From Archangium lipolyticum (GTDB lineage: Bacteria; Myxococcota; Myxococcia; Myxococcales; Myxococcaceae): a stretch of DNA of 64,000 nucleotides. Below the pieces are notes generated by a model that was not told the origin of the DNA, did not search any database, and saw only the letters and a program-made list of their open reading frames with translations. The position numbers were made by a program, and so were the translations under genes. Every line of letters starts with the position of its first letter. The first letter of the stretch is position 1. Shown piece by piece: positions 1 to 8,730 of the stretch. The stretch covers positions 1 to 64,000 of the forward strand of contig NZ_JANKBZ010000039.1 in NCBI RefSeq assembly GCF_024623785.1, written 5' to 3'.

Positions 1-160
1 TGCCCCTTACTGCCCCTACCCGCCCTGCCCCTTACTGCCCGCCCTGCCCCTACCCGCCCAACCCCGTACTTCTGCTGCCCCTTACTGCCCCTACCCGCCC
101 TGCCCCTTACTGCCCCTACCCGCCCTGCCCCTTACTGCCCCTACCCGCCCTGCCCCGTAC
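1..160. repeat. 25-bp tandem repeat
   Basis: Pyrimidine-rich tandem repeat. Units begin TGCCCCTTAC and end CCCGCCC. Four exact 25-bp copies start at 1, 76, 101 and 126; the copies between 26 and 75 are degenerate, and the unit at 151 starts with a G variant. There are no unique spacers, so it is not a CRISPR. The array is cut by the window edge. Confidence 0.85.
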
Positions 161-585
161 TGCGCGTCGACCCCTGTCGACCACGGGGAAGAGCCTTAGC
201 ATTCGCCGTGCCGGACCCCCGCGATGCCTGAAACTCCTCTGATTTCAACGAGATAGGCGACGAGGCCGGGTGAGACTCCGGTACGATTGCGCGCGCATCC
301 TGTAAAAACACCACCCCCTCCCGTTCCAGCCCTTCCGGACCTCGTCTCGCGCGCGCCTCCACGCCCACCCGTCAATCTCATCCACAGGGAAACCGAGACT
401 CCCGTCCTACGACTCGCCCTCGCCGTGCTCGAAGGCGAGCCCCGCCAGTGGCAACGGGGGCGCTCCATTTGGCCGCATAAAACCCGAAAAAAAAGGCCAG
501 CGCTCAATAGGGGCGTCAAGTCGCTGCTCGAAAGACAGAGGCCTGACACTCCCAATTTCTCTCACACCCCGACTGGAGAATGAGC
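161..585. other. Intergenic region upstream of RlpA-like gene
   Basis: No convincing gene is seen here. It must hold the promoter of the downstream secreted protein. An A-run lies near 488, and a GGAG Shine-Dalgarno lies at 575-578. No RNA gene was recognised. Confidence 0.5.
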
Positions 586-987
586 ATGAACAAGAATCTC
601 GTTCGTCGAGCCGCCATTGCCTTTGCCGCCATGGGCCTCCTGGGCCTGACGGGCATCCTGACGGCGCCGTCCGCCAATGCCTCTCAGGTGAACGCCCTGG
701 CCACCTGCAACGCGACCTGGTACGGCGCGGAGGGCGAAATCCCCGAGGGGTGGCCGACCGCCAGCGGTGAGCCCTTCAGCCGGTGGGCGCTCAAGGCCGC
801 ACACAACTCGCTGCCGTTTGGCACCCGCGTCAAGGTGACCTACCAGGGCCGCTCCGTCATCGTGACCATCAATGACCGCGGAGGCTTTGGCGGCTCGACC
901 TGCCTGGACCTCACCTACGGCGCGTTCATCCAGATCGCCAATCCCGACCTCGGCGTCATCCCCGTGCAGTACGAGATCCTCTGGTGA
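586..987 (+). CDS. RlpA-like double-psi beta-barrel secreted protein
   Basis: Small exported protein of about 133 residues. A signal peptide (Arg-Arg, then a hydrophobic Ala/Leu-rich core ending near an Ala-Ser-Gln site) is followed by a compact domain with WYG near residue 42, a central FGTRVKV strand and the NDRGGF loop, as in RlpA/expansin-like double-psi beta-barrels. Two Cys residues could form a disulfide. Canonical RlpA enzymes cut denuded peptidoglycan glycans; this one lacks the C-terminal SPOR domain and a lipobox, so it is probably soluble, and its activity is unproven. I chose the ATG at 586 because GGAG at 575-578 is 7 nt away; an in-frame ATG at 580 lies only one base after it. 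The 3' end overlaps the convergent LysR gene by 32 bp. Confidence 0.75.
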   Translation: MNKNLVRRAAIAFAAMGLLGLTGILTAPSANASQVNALATCNATWYGAEGEIPEGWPTASGEPFSRWALKAAHNSLPFGTRVKVTYQGRSVIVTINDRGGFGGSTCLDLTYGAFIQIANPDLGVIPVQYEILW

Positions 988-1876
988 GCTCGGCCCTCCG
1001 GGCGAACTCGGCCTTGAGTCTCGGCACGGCGAAGTCCACGAAGGCACGGACCTTGGGAACCGACAACCGTCCCTCGGGAGTAATCAGATGGACGGGCAGT
1101 GGCGGCGGCTCGGCGTCTGGCAGCAGCACCACCAGACGGCCACTGCGCACCTCATCCGCCACCTGATACGAGAACACCCTCGTCACGCCGTGACCTTCGA
1201 CCGCGGAGGCAACGGCCGCCTCGACGCTGTTCACGCTCAACCTCGGCTCGATATGGACGTTGCGTTGGGGAAAGCTCCACGCGTCCTGACCCAGGTGACT
1301 CACGGCGATGCAGGCGTGCGCCAGGAGCTCTCCTGGCTCGTGAATGGGTGGCCGTCCGGCAAGATAGGACGGTGACGCGCAGACGACCCTTCGCACCTCG
1401 CCGATGCGGATGGCCACCAGACTCGAATCCGGCAGATGGGAGATCCGAAGCGCCACGTCGATGCCCTCGTCCAGCAGGTTCACCGGGCGATCGAGCAGCA
1501 GCAGCCTGGCCTTGACGGTGGGGTACAGGTCGAGAAAGGCATCGAGGATGGGCCGCAAGACACGCGCCCCGCTGACGAGCGGGGCGGTGAGCGCGAGCAG
1601 GCCCCGGGGCGCCGCGCGCTCCCCGGCGGCGAGCAGGTCCGCCTCCTCCAGCTCGGTGAGCACCCGCCGGCAGGCCGCCGCGTAGCGCTCGCCGGCCTCG
1701 CTCAGCCTCATGGAGCGGGTCGTGCGGTGCAGGAGCTGCGTCCCGACATGGGCCTCGAGAAAGGCGATGGCCCGGGAGACGGCGGCCGGTGAGCGTCCGA
1801 GCCGCCGCCCCGCGCCCGCCAGGCTGCCCTCGTCCAACGCCGTCACGAACACGCGCATGGCCTCGATGCGATCCAT
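956..1876 (-). CDS. LysR-family transcriptional regulator
   Basis: A 306-residue LTTR, the usual family length. The N-terminal winged HTH begins MDRIEAMRVFV, with GAGRRLGRSPAAVSRAI as the recognition region and the LLHRTTR turn. The C-terminal half is the type-2 periplasmic-binding-protein fold that senses a small effector, with a GIDVALRI strand motif. It is transcribed divergently from the alpha/beta hydrolase across about 100 bp, the classic LTTR-target arrangement, so it probably controls the hydrolase and itself. A palindrome at 1880-1898 sits just upstream of its start. Longer in-frame starts exist, but they would run through the divergent promoter. The effector is unknown. Confidence 0.9.
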   Translation of the reverse strand: MDRIEAMRVFVTALDEGSLAGAGRRLGRSPAAVSRAIAFLEAHVGTQLLHRTTRSMRLSEAGERYAAACRRVLTELEEADLLAAGERAAPRGLLALTAPLVSGARVLRPILDAFLDLYPTVKARLLLLDRPVNLLDEGIDVALRISHLPDSSLVAIRIGEVRRVVCASPSYLAGRPPIHEPGELLAHACIAVSHLGQDAWSFPQRNVHIEPRLSVNSVEAAVASAVEGHGVTRVFSYQVADEVRSGRLVVLLPDAEPPPLPVHLITPEGRLSVPKVRAFVDFAVPRLKAEFARRAELTRGSRTARG

Positions 1877-1879
1877 GAT

Positions 1880-1898
1880 TCTTCCACTTAGCGGAAGA
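1880..1898. promoter_or_regulatory. Candidate LysR box
   Basis: Perfect inverted repeat TCTTCC-N7-GGAAGA, containing a TCC-N7-GGA core that fits the T-N11-A rule for LTTR boxes. It lies between the divergent regulator and hydrolase, 4 bp upstream of the regulator start codon, which fits autoregulation. Assignment to this regulator is inference. Confidence 0.5.
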
Positions 1899-1977
1899 GT
1901 GGCTTCCGCGCCGTAGGTATTCAGCCGCCACGCGCACGGCCGCATATCTCCTCGTGTCACCGCACAGGAGACTTCCC

Positions 1978-2874
1978 ATGACCGCAGCTGCCACTCGTTC
2001 CACGTTCGCCGTCACCCATCATCGGACCACCCAGGTCGAGGGCATCGACATCTTCTACCGCGAAGCGGGTCCGGCCGATGCGCCGGTGGTCGTGCTGCTG
2101 CACGGCTTCCCGACGTCCTCTCACATGTTTCGCCATCTCATCCCGGCGCTGGCGGATCGCTACCACGTCATCGCGCCCGACTATCCGGGCTTCGGCCAGA
2201 GCGCCATGCCCGCCCGCGAGGACTTCCCCTACAGCTTCGCGAAGTTCGCGGACGTGGTGGATGGCCTGCTGGACCGGCTCGGAGCCACGTCCTACGCGCT
2301 CTACGTCATGGACTACGGCGCACCGGTCGGCTTCCGGCTGGCCCTGAAGCATCCCGAGCGGGTGAAGGCGCTCATCGTGCAGAACGGCAACGCCTATGAA
2401 GAGGGCCTGCGGGCGTTCTGGGATCCGCTCCGGGATTACTGGGCGGACGGCTCGGCCGCGAAGCGCGAGGCACTGCGCCCGACGGTGTCGCTGGAGTTCA
2501 CCCGGTTCCAGTACGTCGATGGCGTCAAGGACGTCTCCCGCATCGACCCGTCCAACTGGGTGCACGACCAGGCGCTGCTCGACCGGCCCGGCAACGCGGA
2601 GATCCAGCTCGACCTGTTCTACGACTACCGCACCAACGTCGCGCTCTATCCGAGGTTCCAGTCCTTCTTCCGCGAGCACCAGCCACCGACCCTGATCGTC
2701 TGGGGCGCGAACGATCAGATCTTCCCCGCCGAGGGCGCCAGGGCGTTCAAGCGGGAGCTGCCGAACGCCGAGCTGCACCTCCTCGAGAGCGGGCACTTCG
2801 CGCTCGAGGACAAGGCCGACGAGATCATCCCGCTGATGCGCGACTTCCTCGCGCGAGCGCTTCCCACCCGGTAA
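1978..2874 (+). CDS. Alpha/beta hydrolase, haloalkane dehalogenase/epoxide hydrolase type
   Basis: A 298-residue alpha/beta-fold hydrolase. The HGFP oxyanion motif is at about residues 42-45. The nucleophile elbow is V-M-D-Y-G with Asp112 rather than Ser, as in haloalkane dehalogenases and epoxide hydrolases. The acid is Asp246 (in GANDQIF) and the base His273 (in SGHFALE). The residue after the nucleophile is Tyr, not the Trp of classical dehalogenases, so the substrate cannot be named. The start at 1978 follows CACAGGAGA at good spacing; an upstream in-frame GTG lacks such a site. Divergent from the LysR gene, which is its likely regulator. Cytoplasmic, no signal peptide. Confidence 0.85.
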   Translation: MTAAATRSTFAVTHHRTTQVEGIDIFYREAGPADAPVVVLLHGFPTSSHMFRHLIPALADRYHVIAPDYPGFGQSAMPAREDFPYSFAKFADVVDGLLDRLGATSYALYVMDYGAPVGFRLALKHPERVKALIVQNGNAYEEGLRAFWDPLRDYWADGSAAKREALRPTVSLEFTRFQYVDGVKDVSRIDPSNWVHDQALLDRPGNAEIQLDLFYDYRTNVALYPRFQSFFREHQPPTLIVWGANDQIFPAEGARAFKRELPNAELHLLESGHFALEDKADEIIPLMRDFLARALPTR

Positions 2875-2911
2875 CGACCACATCGACGAGGTGGAAGGAC
2901 CGGGGCGTTGG

Positions 2912-2947
2912 CGGCCCGTCGGGCGAAGCCTACCGGGCGGCGGGCCG
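2912..2947. terminator. GC hairpin between convergent genes
   Basis: Arms CGGCCCG and CGGGCCG (7 bp, extendable by three pairs including a G-U) between the ends of the hydrolase and the SRPBCC gene. No U-tract is present. It could terminate both transcripts. Confidence 0.35.
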
Positions 2948-2965
2948 TGGCCCGGGGAGGGAGGC

Positions 2966-3559
2966 TCAGGGCACCGGGGTGGCCGCGGCCTCCTGGGCCA
3001 GGGCCTGTGCGGTCTGCCCCCGCTTCAGCGCCTCGGCTCGCGCGGCGGTGTCCAGGTCGGCAAGGCCCTTCTCGAAGTCCTTGCCCACCAGCGCGTCCAT
3101 GTCCATGAAGGCCGAGAACGCCTTGCCCATGAAGTTGTTCTTCCCTTCCATGATCCAGCTCACCTGGGTCCCCGCCTCGGACTTCGTGAGCGTGAAGGTC
3201 GTCGTGTTCGTGGCCTCGAAGGGCCTGAGGAACTCGAGCTTGAGGTAGACGCGCTCGCCGGGCGTGCTCTCCAGGATCGTCATGCGCCCCGCTCCGGCCT
3301 TGTCGTTTCCGTTCCAGGAGTAGCTGGCACCCGGGCCCGCCGTGGGACCCTCGAAGCTCCTCTTCATGTTCGGGTCGAGCTTGTCGTAGGGCGACCACTG
3401 ACCCCACTGGTGGAAGTCGTTGATCATCGCGAAGACGACCTCCGGGGGCGCGCTGATCCGGGCGCTCCGCTCGATGCGGAAGCTGTCCGGGCGCGTGCTG
3501 ATGAAGGCGATCGCTCCGACGACGAGCACGAGGACGGCGATTCCGATCTTGATGGCCAT
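2966..3559 (-). CDS. SRPBCC (START/polyketide cyclase-like) membrane-anchored protein
   Basis: A 197-residue protein. Residues 1-20 form an N-terminal hydrophobic anchor (IGIAVLVLVVGAIAF). A SRPBCC domain follows, with the hallmark start SARISAPPEVVFAMINDF, the WSPYDK segment and a long C-terminal helix. This fold binds hydrophobic ligands in a deep cavity; related bacterial proteins bind lipids or act as cyclases. The C-terminal tail is Ala-rich and low in complexity. It stands alone and converges on the hydrolase. The ligand and any catalytic role are unknown. Confidence 0.8.
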   Translation of the reverse strand: MAIKIGIAVLVLVVGAIAFISTRPDSFRIERSARISAPPEVVFAMINDFHQWGQWSPYDKLDPNMKRSFEGPTAGPGASYSWNGNDKAGAGRMTILESTPGERVYLKLEFLRPFEATNTTTFTLTKSEAGTQVSWIMEGKNNFMGKAFSAFMDMDALVGKDFEKGLADLDTAARAEALKRGQTAQALAQEAAATPVP

Positions 3560-3938
3560 GAGAATGACTCCTGAAACGTTCGAGTACCGTGGATGGCCGG
3601 GTCGTTTACCCGGGCTTCATGGACACGTCGAACGAGCCCCCGGGAGATCGACACGCCCGCCGCTTTTTTTCTCAGTGCGGCCAAGTGCCTGGAATGACTG
3701 GGGGAGGGGGAGACTCGACATTCACTCCTTGCGGAGAGCGGCAATCAAGCCAGGTGGAGCAGGTCCTTTCAGGGGGGCTCCTGCGGAAAGGGCGGAGAGC
3801 ACCTTCTTCCGGCCGCGCGGCGCGCCAACTGGTCCGACCATCGGACCAGTTGCGCCCAAGTGCGACCGGAACCTCCCCCTGAAAGAACCTGGTTCGGATG
3901 GCTTGGAGCGCGGCCCCCGGACCAGGAAACCACGGACG
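3560..3938. other. Intergenic region with nested inverted repeats
   Basis: No gene is supported. The region contains a pyrimidine-rich segment near 3663-3672 and, from 3760 to 3891, a nested inverted-repeat structure described separately. Confidence 0.6.
3760..3891. repeat. Nested inverted repeat
   Basis: Outer arms at 3760-3777 (CAGGTCCTTTCAGGGGGG) and about 3874-3891 match in 16 of 18 positions as reverse complements. Near the centre, at 3826-3852, sits a perfect palindrome with 12-bp arms, CAACTGGTCCGA-CCA-TCGGACCAGTTG. It could be a small mobile element, a binding site or a structured terminator. A related imperfect palindrome recurs at 58079-58099. Confidence 0.6.
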
Positions 3939-6215
3939 TCAGAAGGCGGTGCCGTTGCTGCGCTTGCCCGCCGAGGCCGTGAGCGAGGAGAGGGTGTTGT
4001 GCAGCACGAACCCGGCCCCCACGGTGGCATCCGGGCTCCGGTTCATCGACACGCCATCCGCCGAGGCCAGCGAGCTGGAATAGGTGTAGCTGTCGATGCT
4101 GGCGTTGGCCGTGTTCTTCAGGGTGACCGTGTCGGTGGTGTTGGCCAGGTTGAGCGTCCCGGTGGAGGCGCCCACGGCGTTGGACAGGCCCACGGGGATG
4201 CCGGAGGCCCCGCCGAACACCACCAGCGCCTTGCCGGGAGCCAGCACCGTGCCGGCAGCGAAGGTGTGACGCACGGCCGTGGCGTCCGAGAGCGTCCATC
4301 CGCCGATGTCGATGGAGGTGCCGCCCACGTTGACCACCTCGACGAACTCGCCGGAAGTCGTGGAGCCGGGCTCGTTGGCGAGAATCTCATTGAGGATGAC
4401 GCGCGCGGGAGCCGCCGCGCAGGTGAAGCCATCTCCGCTGTAGCCCGGCTTGCAGGCGCACGTGCGGGAGCCCGGAATATTGGTGCAGATGGCGTTCTCG
4501 CTGCACCCGCCATTGTTGTACCCACACTCGTCGAGGTCGGCGATGACGTACTCGCTGCTACCGGAGGTGGAGAACGTCTCGTTGGGAAGAGGCGTCTGCA
4601 GGTAGCCGGACCCCGAGGCGGGATTGAGCTGCATGGAGGAATAGGTGCCCGGGAGCATACGCACCGTGAACCGTCCGTCCGAGCCGGAGGTGGGCGACAG
4701 GTAGTTGCTGCCCTCCATGCTGTACCCGTAGCCCGACAACTGAGCGCCCGCGACGGGCTGGCCACTGGTGTTGAGGACACGGCCATTGAGCAGGATGTCG
4801 GAGAGCGTCAGGTTCAACGTGGTGCTGGCGCTGAACGTGTAGGACTGCACCACCCGCTGCGAGCCATAGAAGCCGGGCGAGTTGAACTGGACGCTGATGT
4901 TGTAGGTGCCAGGGCTCAGGTTCAGCGAGTACAGGCCGGAGGCATCCGAGGTGGTGTACTGCGAGGAGCTGCCCGAGGTGGGGTTGGCGGACACCGTCGC
5001 CCCGGACACCCCGCTGCCATCGGCGAACTTCACCTGCCCGCTGAGCTTGAACGCGTTGGTGAGGACGAAGTCCTTGCTGGTGGAGACGGAGAACGTCTCG
5101 TTGGGCAAGGACGTGATGGCATAGGGGCTGCTCGCGGGGGGCGTGAGCTGCATGGAGGAGTAGGTGCCCGGGAGCATGCGCACCGTGAACCGCCCATCCG
5201 AGCCGGAGGTGGGCGACAGGTAGTTGCTGCCTTCCATGCTGTACCCGTAGCCCGACAGCTGAACGCCCGCGACGGGCTGGCCACTGGCATCGAGGACACG
5301 GCCATTGAGCAGGATGTCGGAGAGCGTCAGGTTCAGCGTGGTGCTGTTGCTGACGGTATGAGACTGCACCACCCGCTGCGAGCCATAGAAGCCGGGCGAG
5401 GTGAACTGGACGCTGATGTTGTAGGTGCCAGGAGCCACGTTCAGCGAGTACGCGCCCAGGGCATCCGAGGTGGCGTACAGCGAGGGGCCGCCCGAGGTGG
5501 AGCTGGCGGATACCGTCGCCCCGGACACTCCGCTGCCATCGGCGAACTTCACCTGCCCGCTGAGGATGACCGCGTTGGTGAGGACGAAGTCCTTGCTGGT
5601 GGAGACGGAGAACGTCTCGTTGGGCAAGGACGTGATGGCATAGGGACTTCCGGTGGGAGGCGTGAGCTGCATGGAGGAGTAGGTGCCCGGAATCATGCGC
5701 ACCGTGAACCGCCCATCCGAGCCGGAGGTGGGCGACAGGTAGTTGCTGCCCTCCATGCTGTACCCGTAGCCCGACAGCTGGACGCCCGCGACGGGCTGGC
5801 CACTGGCATTGAGAACGCGGCCGGTGAGCAGGATGTCCGAGAGCGTCAGGTTCAGCGTGGCGCTGCTGCCGACGGTGTGCGACTGCACCACCCGCTGCGA
5901 GCCATAGAAGCCGGGCGAGGTGAACTGGACGCTGATGTTGTAGGTGCCGGGGATCAGGTTCAACACGTACAGGCCCGAGGCATCCGAGGTGGCGTACAGC
6001 GAGGAGCCGCCCGAGGTGGGGCTGGCGGACACCGTCGCCCCGGACAACACGCTGCCATCGGCGAACTTCACCTGCCCGCTGAGGGCAACCTGCGCCCAGG
6101 CGGAGCCGGGCAGGCACAGCAGGACCAGGGCCACGAGGGCCATTCGGTAGAGCGGGACGGCGGACTGGGGCTTCAAGGTACGACTCCGGCAAAAGGGGTT
6201 CATGGTGAGAGCCAT
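3939..6215 (-). CDS. Secreted protein with triplicated carboxypeptidase-regulatory-like repeats, EGF-like and lamin-tail domains
   Basis: A 758-residue exported protein. A signal peptide ends near residue 41 (GSAWAQ). Three near-identical 173-residue repeats begin LSGQVKFADGS; each holds two carboxypeptidase regulatory-like/CnaB-type beta-sandwiches, marked by the PGTYNISVQF and PGTYSSMQL strands. Next comes one calcium-binding EGF-like module (DLDECGYNNGGC through CACKPGYSGDGF), rare in bacteria but known in myxobacteria. The C-terminal lamin-tail domain begins near VILNEILANEP with FVEVVNVGG and GGWTLSD. All three domain types are adhesive or structural, so a surface or matrix role is likely. 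No enzyme motif was seen. The ATG at 6215 was chosen for GGGAA upstream; an ATG at 6203 is also possible. Confidence 0.85.
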   Translation of the reverse strand: MALTMNPFCRSRTLKPQSAVPLYRMALVALVLLCLPGSAWAQVALSGQVKFADGSVLSGATVSASPTSGGSSLYATSDASGLYVLNLIPGTYNISVQFTSPGFYGSQRVVQSHTVGSSATLNLTLSDILLTGRVLNASGQPVAGVQLSGYGYSMEGSNYLSPTSGSDGRFTVRMIPGTYSSMQLTPPTGSPYAITSLPNETFSVSTSKDFVLTNAVILSGQVKFADGSGVSGATVSASSTSGGPSLYATSDALGAYSLNVAPGTYNISVQFTSPGFYGSQRVVQSHTVSNSTTLNLTLSDILLNGRVLDASGQPVAGVQLSGYGYSMEGSNYLSPTSGSDGRFTVRMLPGTYSSMQLTPPASSPYAITSLPNETFSVSTSKDFVLTNAFKLSGQVKFADGSGVSGATVSANPTSGSSSQYTTSDASGLYSLNLSPGTYNISVQFNSPGFYGSQRVVQSYTFSASTTLNLTLSDILLNGRVLNTSGQPVAGAQLSGYGYSMEGSNYLSPTSGSDGRFTVRMLPGTYSSMQLNPASGSGYLQTPLPNETFSTSGSSEYVIADLDECGYNNGGCSENAICTNIPGSRTCACKPGYSGDGFTCAAAPARVILNEILANEPGSTTSGEFVEVVNVGGTSIDIGGWTLSDATAVRHTFAAGTVLAPGKALVVFGGASGIPVGLSNAVGASTGTLNLANTTDTVTLKNTANASIDSYTYSSSLASADGVSMNRSPDATVGAGFVLHNTLSSLTASAGKRSNGTAF
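4545..6083 (-). repeat. Three 519-bp in-frame direct repeats
   Basis: Unit 1 spans 6083-5565, unit 2 5564-5046 and unit 3 5045 to about 4545, all in the coding strand of the secreted protein. The nucleotide sequence is highly conserved between units (for example CGTCTCGTTGGGCAAGGACG recurs at 519-bp spacing). Only the third unit's end diverges. This indicates recent duplication or gene conversion and could drive copy-number change. Confidence 0.9.
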
Positions 6216-6315
6216 GACATTCCCGCGAAACCGTTTTCCCAGTTTATAAGGAGACGCCAAATACTGTCGGTAAGGCGCCAGCCGTTCGTCCTGCCCCCTG
6301 CCGTCCCGGTGAGCG

Positions 6316-6633
6316 CTACGGCTCGGCCTCCGCCTCCCCCTCCACCGCCTCCGGCTCCGGCTCTCCGGCGGCGGGGCCAGGTTCCTCGTCAGGCGCCTCC
6401 GGCGCGTCCCGCGCATCCGCGACCTCCTGCGCGTCCTCCTCGACGGGCTCCTCCCCGTCGAAGGAGAGCACCACGCCCATGAGGATGAAGAAGAACCCGG
6501 ACACGTACGCCGCCACGCGCGAGGCCATCCCCACCTTGGGAATCTTGAGTTCCTTCACCTCGAGCCCACCCCCCACGATGCCCGTCAGCACCAGGAGCGC
6601 GCCGAACACGCACATCATCACTTCAACCTTCAT
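6316..6633 (-). CDS. Small two-helix membrane protein with acidic tail
   Basis: A 105-residue protein. The first 60 residues hold two predicted transmembrane helices (residues about 5-22 and 39-60) joined by a short Lys-containing loop. The tail from about residue 62 is almost entirely Glu, Asp, Pro and Ala and is probably disordered. No family was recognised. It lies between the secreted repeat protein and the divergent M23 gene with no clear operon partner. The composition may partly reflect GC-rich low complexity, but the membrane segments and clean start support a real gene. Confidence 0.6.
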   Translation of the reverse strand: MKVEVMMCVFGALLVLTGIVGGGLEVKELKIPKVGMASRVAAYVSGFFFILMGVVLSFDGEEPVEEDAQEVADARDAPEAPDEEPGPAAGEPEPEAVEGEAEAEP

Positions 6634-6786
6634 GGATGTCCCCGGGGCGAGTCACGCCTTCGTCCACCAGGACGACACGCGCAGACGTTCGTGACACGAC
6701 AGCGGGAATCACAAACGCGGACAGCGTTCTCTTTCCGTGGAGCCCGATGCTTCTTACGAGCATCCGCACGATGAAAAGAGATACTC

Positions 6787-8670
6787 ATGGCTGCCCCAAA
6801 TATCGCCATCCAGATCGAACCCTCTGAATCGGGAAAGGCCGTCTACCTGCCCCTCGCCGCGACGACAGCGACCGGCAAGACGATGGTGAAGCTCGTGCTG
6901 CGGCTCCGGCTGGAGAACAAGGGCAGCGGCACGGTGAAGGTGAAGGCCATCCGCTTCTCCTTCCCCGGCTCATCGCAACCCGCCATGGACATGCAGGGCG
7001 TGAACATGGATGGCGGCCTCGACCTCGACGCGGGCGAGACCGCCACCTGGTCCAACGGGATGGTGGACCTGGATCCAGACCCGGACGTGAAGAACATCAT
7101 CAACAATTCCGTGTACCTGACCGGCGCCGCCCCCTCGCAGGTGAAGGTCGAGGTGACCTGCAAGGATTTCTCGGAGCCCGCGACGGTCACCCTGTCACTG
7201 GCGGCACATCAGAGCCCTGTCGCCGGGGAGGCCTACCGCTTCCCCTACGCGGCTGGCGAGCTGCGCGACGACGAGTACTACCAGACCTCCGCCGTCCACT
7301 GGGCCAACGGCGGCGCGGGGGGGACGCAGATCTTCGCGCATGACATCGGCGTCGTGGGCTGGGACAGCAAGGCCAAGAAGTGGTCCGGCCTCCTGCCTGG
7401 CGGTGACAGGCTGAAGAACGAGGACTACCGCATCTGGAACAAGCCCATCCGGGCCATGGCGGACGGTACCGTCGAGGCCTGGTCCGATGGCATGGAGGAC
7501 AACACCCTCTCCGCCGACGAGGATGGCAACCTCCAGTTCCCCGTCCCGACGCCCTCGCCGGTGGGTGGCAACACCCTCACCGTCAGGCACGGCACCGAGC
7601 TGGTGACGTACTGCCACCTGCGCAAGGGCTCCATGCCCGAGGAGCTGAAGAAGAAGGGCACGCCCGTGTCGGAAGGCCAATTGCTGGGGCGCGCCGGCAA
7701 TACGGGCAACAGCACGAATCCGCACACGCACATCCAGAGCGTCCGCGCCTCCGACTCGGCGCTGCGGCCCTTGCCGTTCCGCGACGCCTCGGTGATCGAA
7801 TTCGGCAAGCTCTCGCCGCCGAGCGCCGACGGCCCGTGGTTCCGGCTCCAGGGTCACGGCATCCCCAAGGACGCCGTCGCCATCTGGCCCGCTTCCACGT
7901 CACCGGGCTTCCCCGTGCCAATGGTCGGCATCTCCATGGAGGGCGACTGGGCCAACTCCTACTTCATCCGTCCCGACCTCCCCAGCTTCCAGAAGACGGC
8001 GCAGGACCTGTTCGACCAGAAGGGCCGGCGGCTCATCCGCGCGACGACCTTCCTGGAGAAGGGCGTGCGCCGCTGGGTCGGCATCTCGCGCGCTGGCGAC
8101 TGGGCCAACCAGTGGTGGGTCAGCCCGAGCCTGGCCCACTTCCAGAAGACGGCGCAGGACCTGTTCGACCAGAAGGGGCTGCGGCTGATCTACGTCAGCA
8201 GCTTCGTCGAGGGCGGCAAGCGCTCGTGGATCGGCATCTCGCGCGGCGGTGACTGGGCCAATCGCCTCATCATCCAGGACGACCTGGCCAGCTTCTCCAA
8301 GGAGGCCCAACACCTGTTCGACGACCAGGGCCTGCGCCTCATCCACGTCATGACCTGGCTGGAGGGCGGCAAGCGCCGGTGGCTCGGGATTTCACGCGCC
8401 GGCTCCTGGGCGAACAAATGGTGGATCAGCCCGGACCTGGGACACTTCTCCACCCGCGCGCAGCAGCTCTTCGACAACGAGGGCAAGCGCCTCGTCCACG
8501 TGACGACGTACCAGGAGGGCTCCAAGCGCAGGTGGGTGGGAATCTCGCGCTCCGGCACCTGGGCCAACCGCTGGTTCCACCGCTCCGATCTGGACTCCTT
8601 CGGCCTCGAGGCCCAGCGCCTCTTCGACGACAAGCACCTGCGCCTGGTGCACGTGGAGCCACTCGAATAG
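6787..8670 (+). CDS. M23/LytM-type peptidase with five WAN-type tandem repeats
   Basis: A 627-residue protein. Residues 1-130 are a beta-rich domain. Residues about 150-350 resemble the M23 lysostaphin/LytM metallopeptidase fold: FAHDIGV supplies a degenerate first metal motif, YCHL and the VSEGQLLGRAGNTGNS stretch precede the terminal PHTHIQ (HxH). The C-terminus has five ~50-residue repeats, each starting [VIL]GIS.xG.WAN and ending in LFD..G.RL, like the bacterial tandem-repeat domain seen in polyglycine hydrolases. A cell-wall or protein hydrolase with a binding propeller-like array is the likely role. No signal peptide is visible, so export, if any, uses another route. Because the first motif is degenerate, activity is uncertain. 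Confidence 0.75.
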   Translation: MAAPNIAIQIEPSESGKAVYLPLAATTATGKTMVKLVLRLRLENKGSGTVKVKAIRFSFPGSSQPAMDMQGVNMDGGLDLDAGETATWSNGMVDLDPDPDVKNIINNSVYLTGAAPSQVKVEVTCKDFSEPATVTLSLAAHQSPVAGEAYRFPYAAGELRDDEYYQTSAVHWANGGAGGTQIFAHDIGVVGWDSKAKKWSGLLPGGDRLKNEDYRIWNKPIRAMADGTVEAWSDGMEDNTLSADEDGNLQFPVPTPSPVGGNTLTVRHGTELVTYCHLRKGSMPEELKKKGTPVSEGQLLGRAGNTGNSTNPHTHIQSVRASDSALRPLPFRDASVIEFGKLSPPSADGPWFRLQGHGIPKDAVAIWPASTSPGFPVPMVGISMEGDWANSYFIRPDLPSFQKTAQDLFDQKGRRLIRATTFLEKGVRRWVGISRAGDWANQWWVSPSLAHFQKTAQDLFDQKGLRLIYVSSFVEGGKRSWIGISRGGDWANRLIIQDDLASFSKEAQHLFDDQGLRLIHVMTWLEGGKRRWLGISRAGSWANKWWISPDLGHFSTRAQQLFDNEGKRLVHVTTYQEGSKRRWVGISRSGTWANRWFHRSDLDSFGLEAQRLFDDKHLRLVHVEPLE

Positions 8671-8730
8671 GAGGACCCTCCGGGTTGACGCGCTCCGTCA
8701 TTCAGGGCTCCTCGCGGGCCCACGAGCGGC

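Noticed and set aside
1-160. CRISPR array
   Set aside because: The 25-bp units are adjacent with no unique spacers, and no cas genes are nearby.
287-583. 98-codon frame in the first intergenic region
   Set aside because: No Shine-Dalgarno, Pro/Arg-rich random composition, and it ends on the start of the RlpA-like gene.
3420-6482. Plus-strand 1020-codon frame over the secreted repeat protein
   Set aside because: No family motifs or signal peptide; a shadow of the triplicated minus-strand gene.
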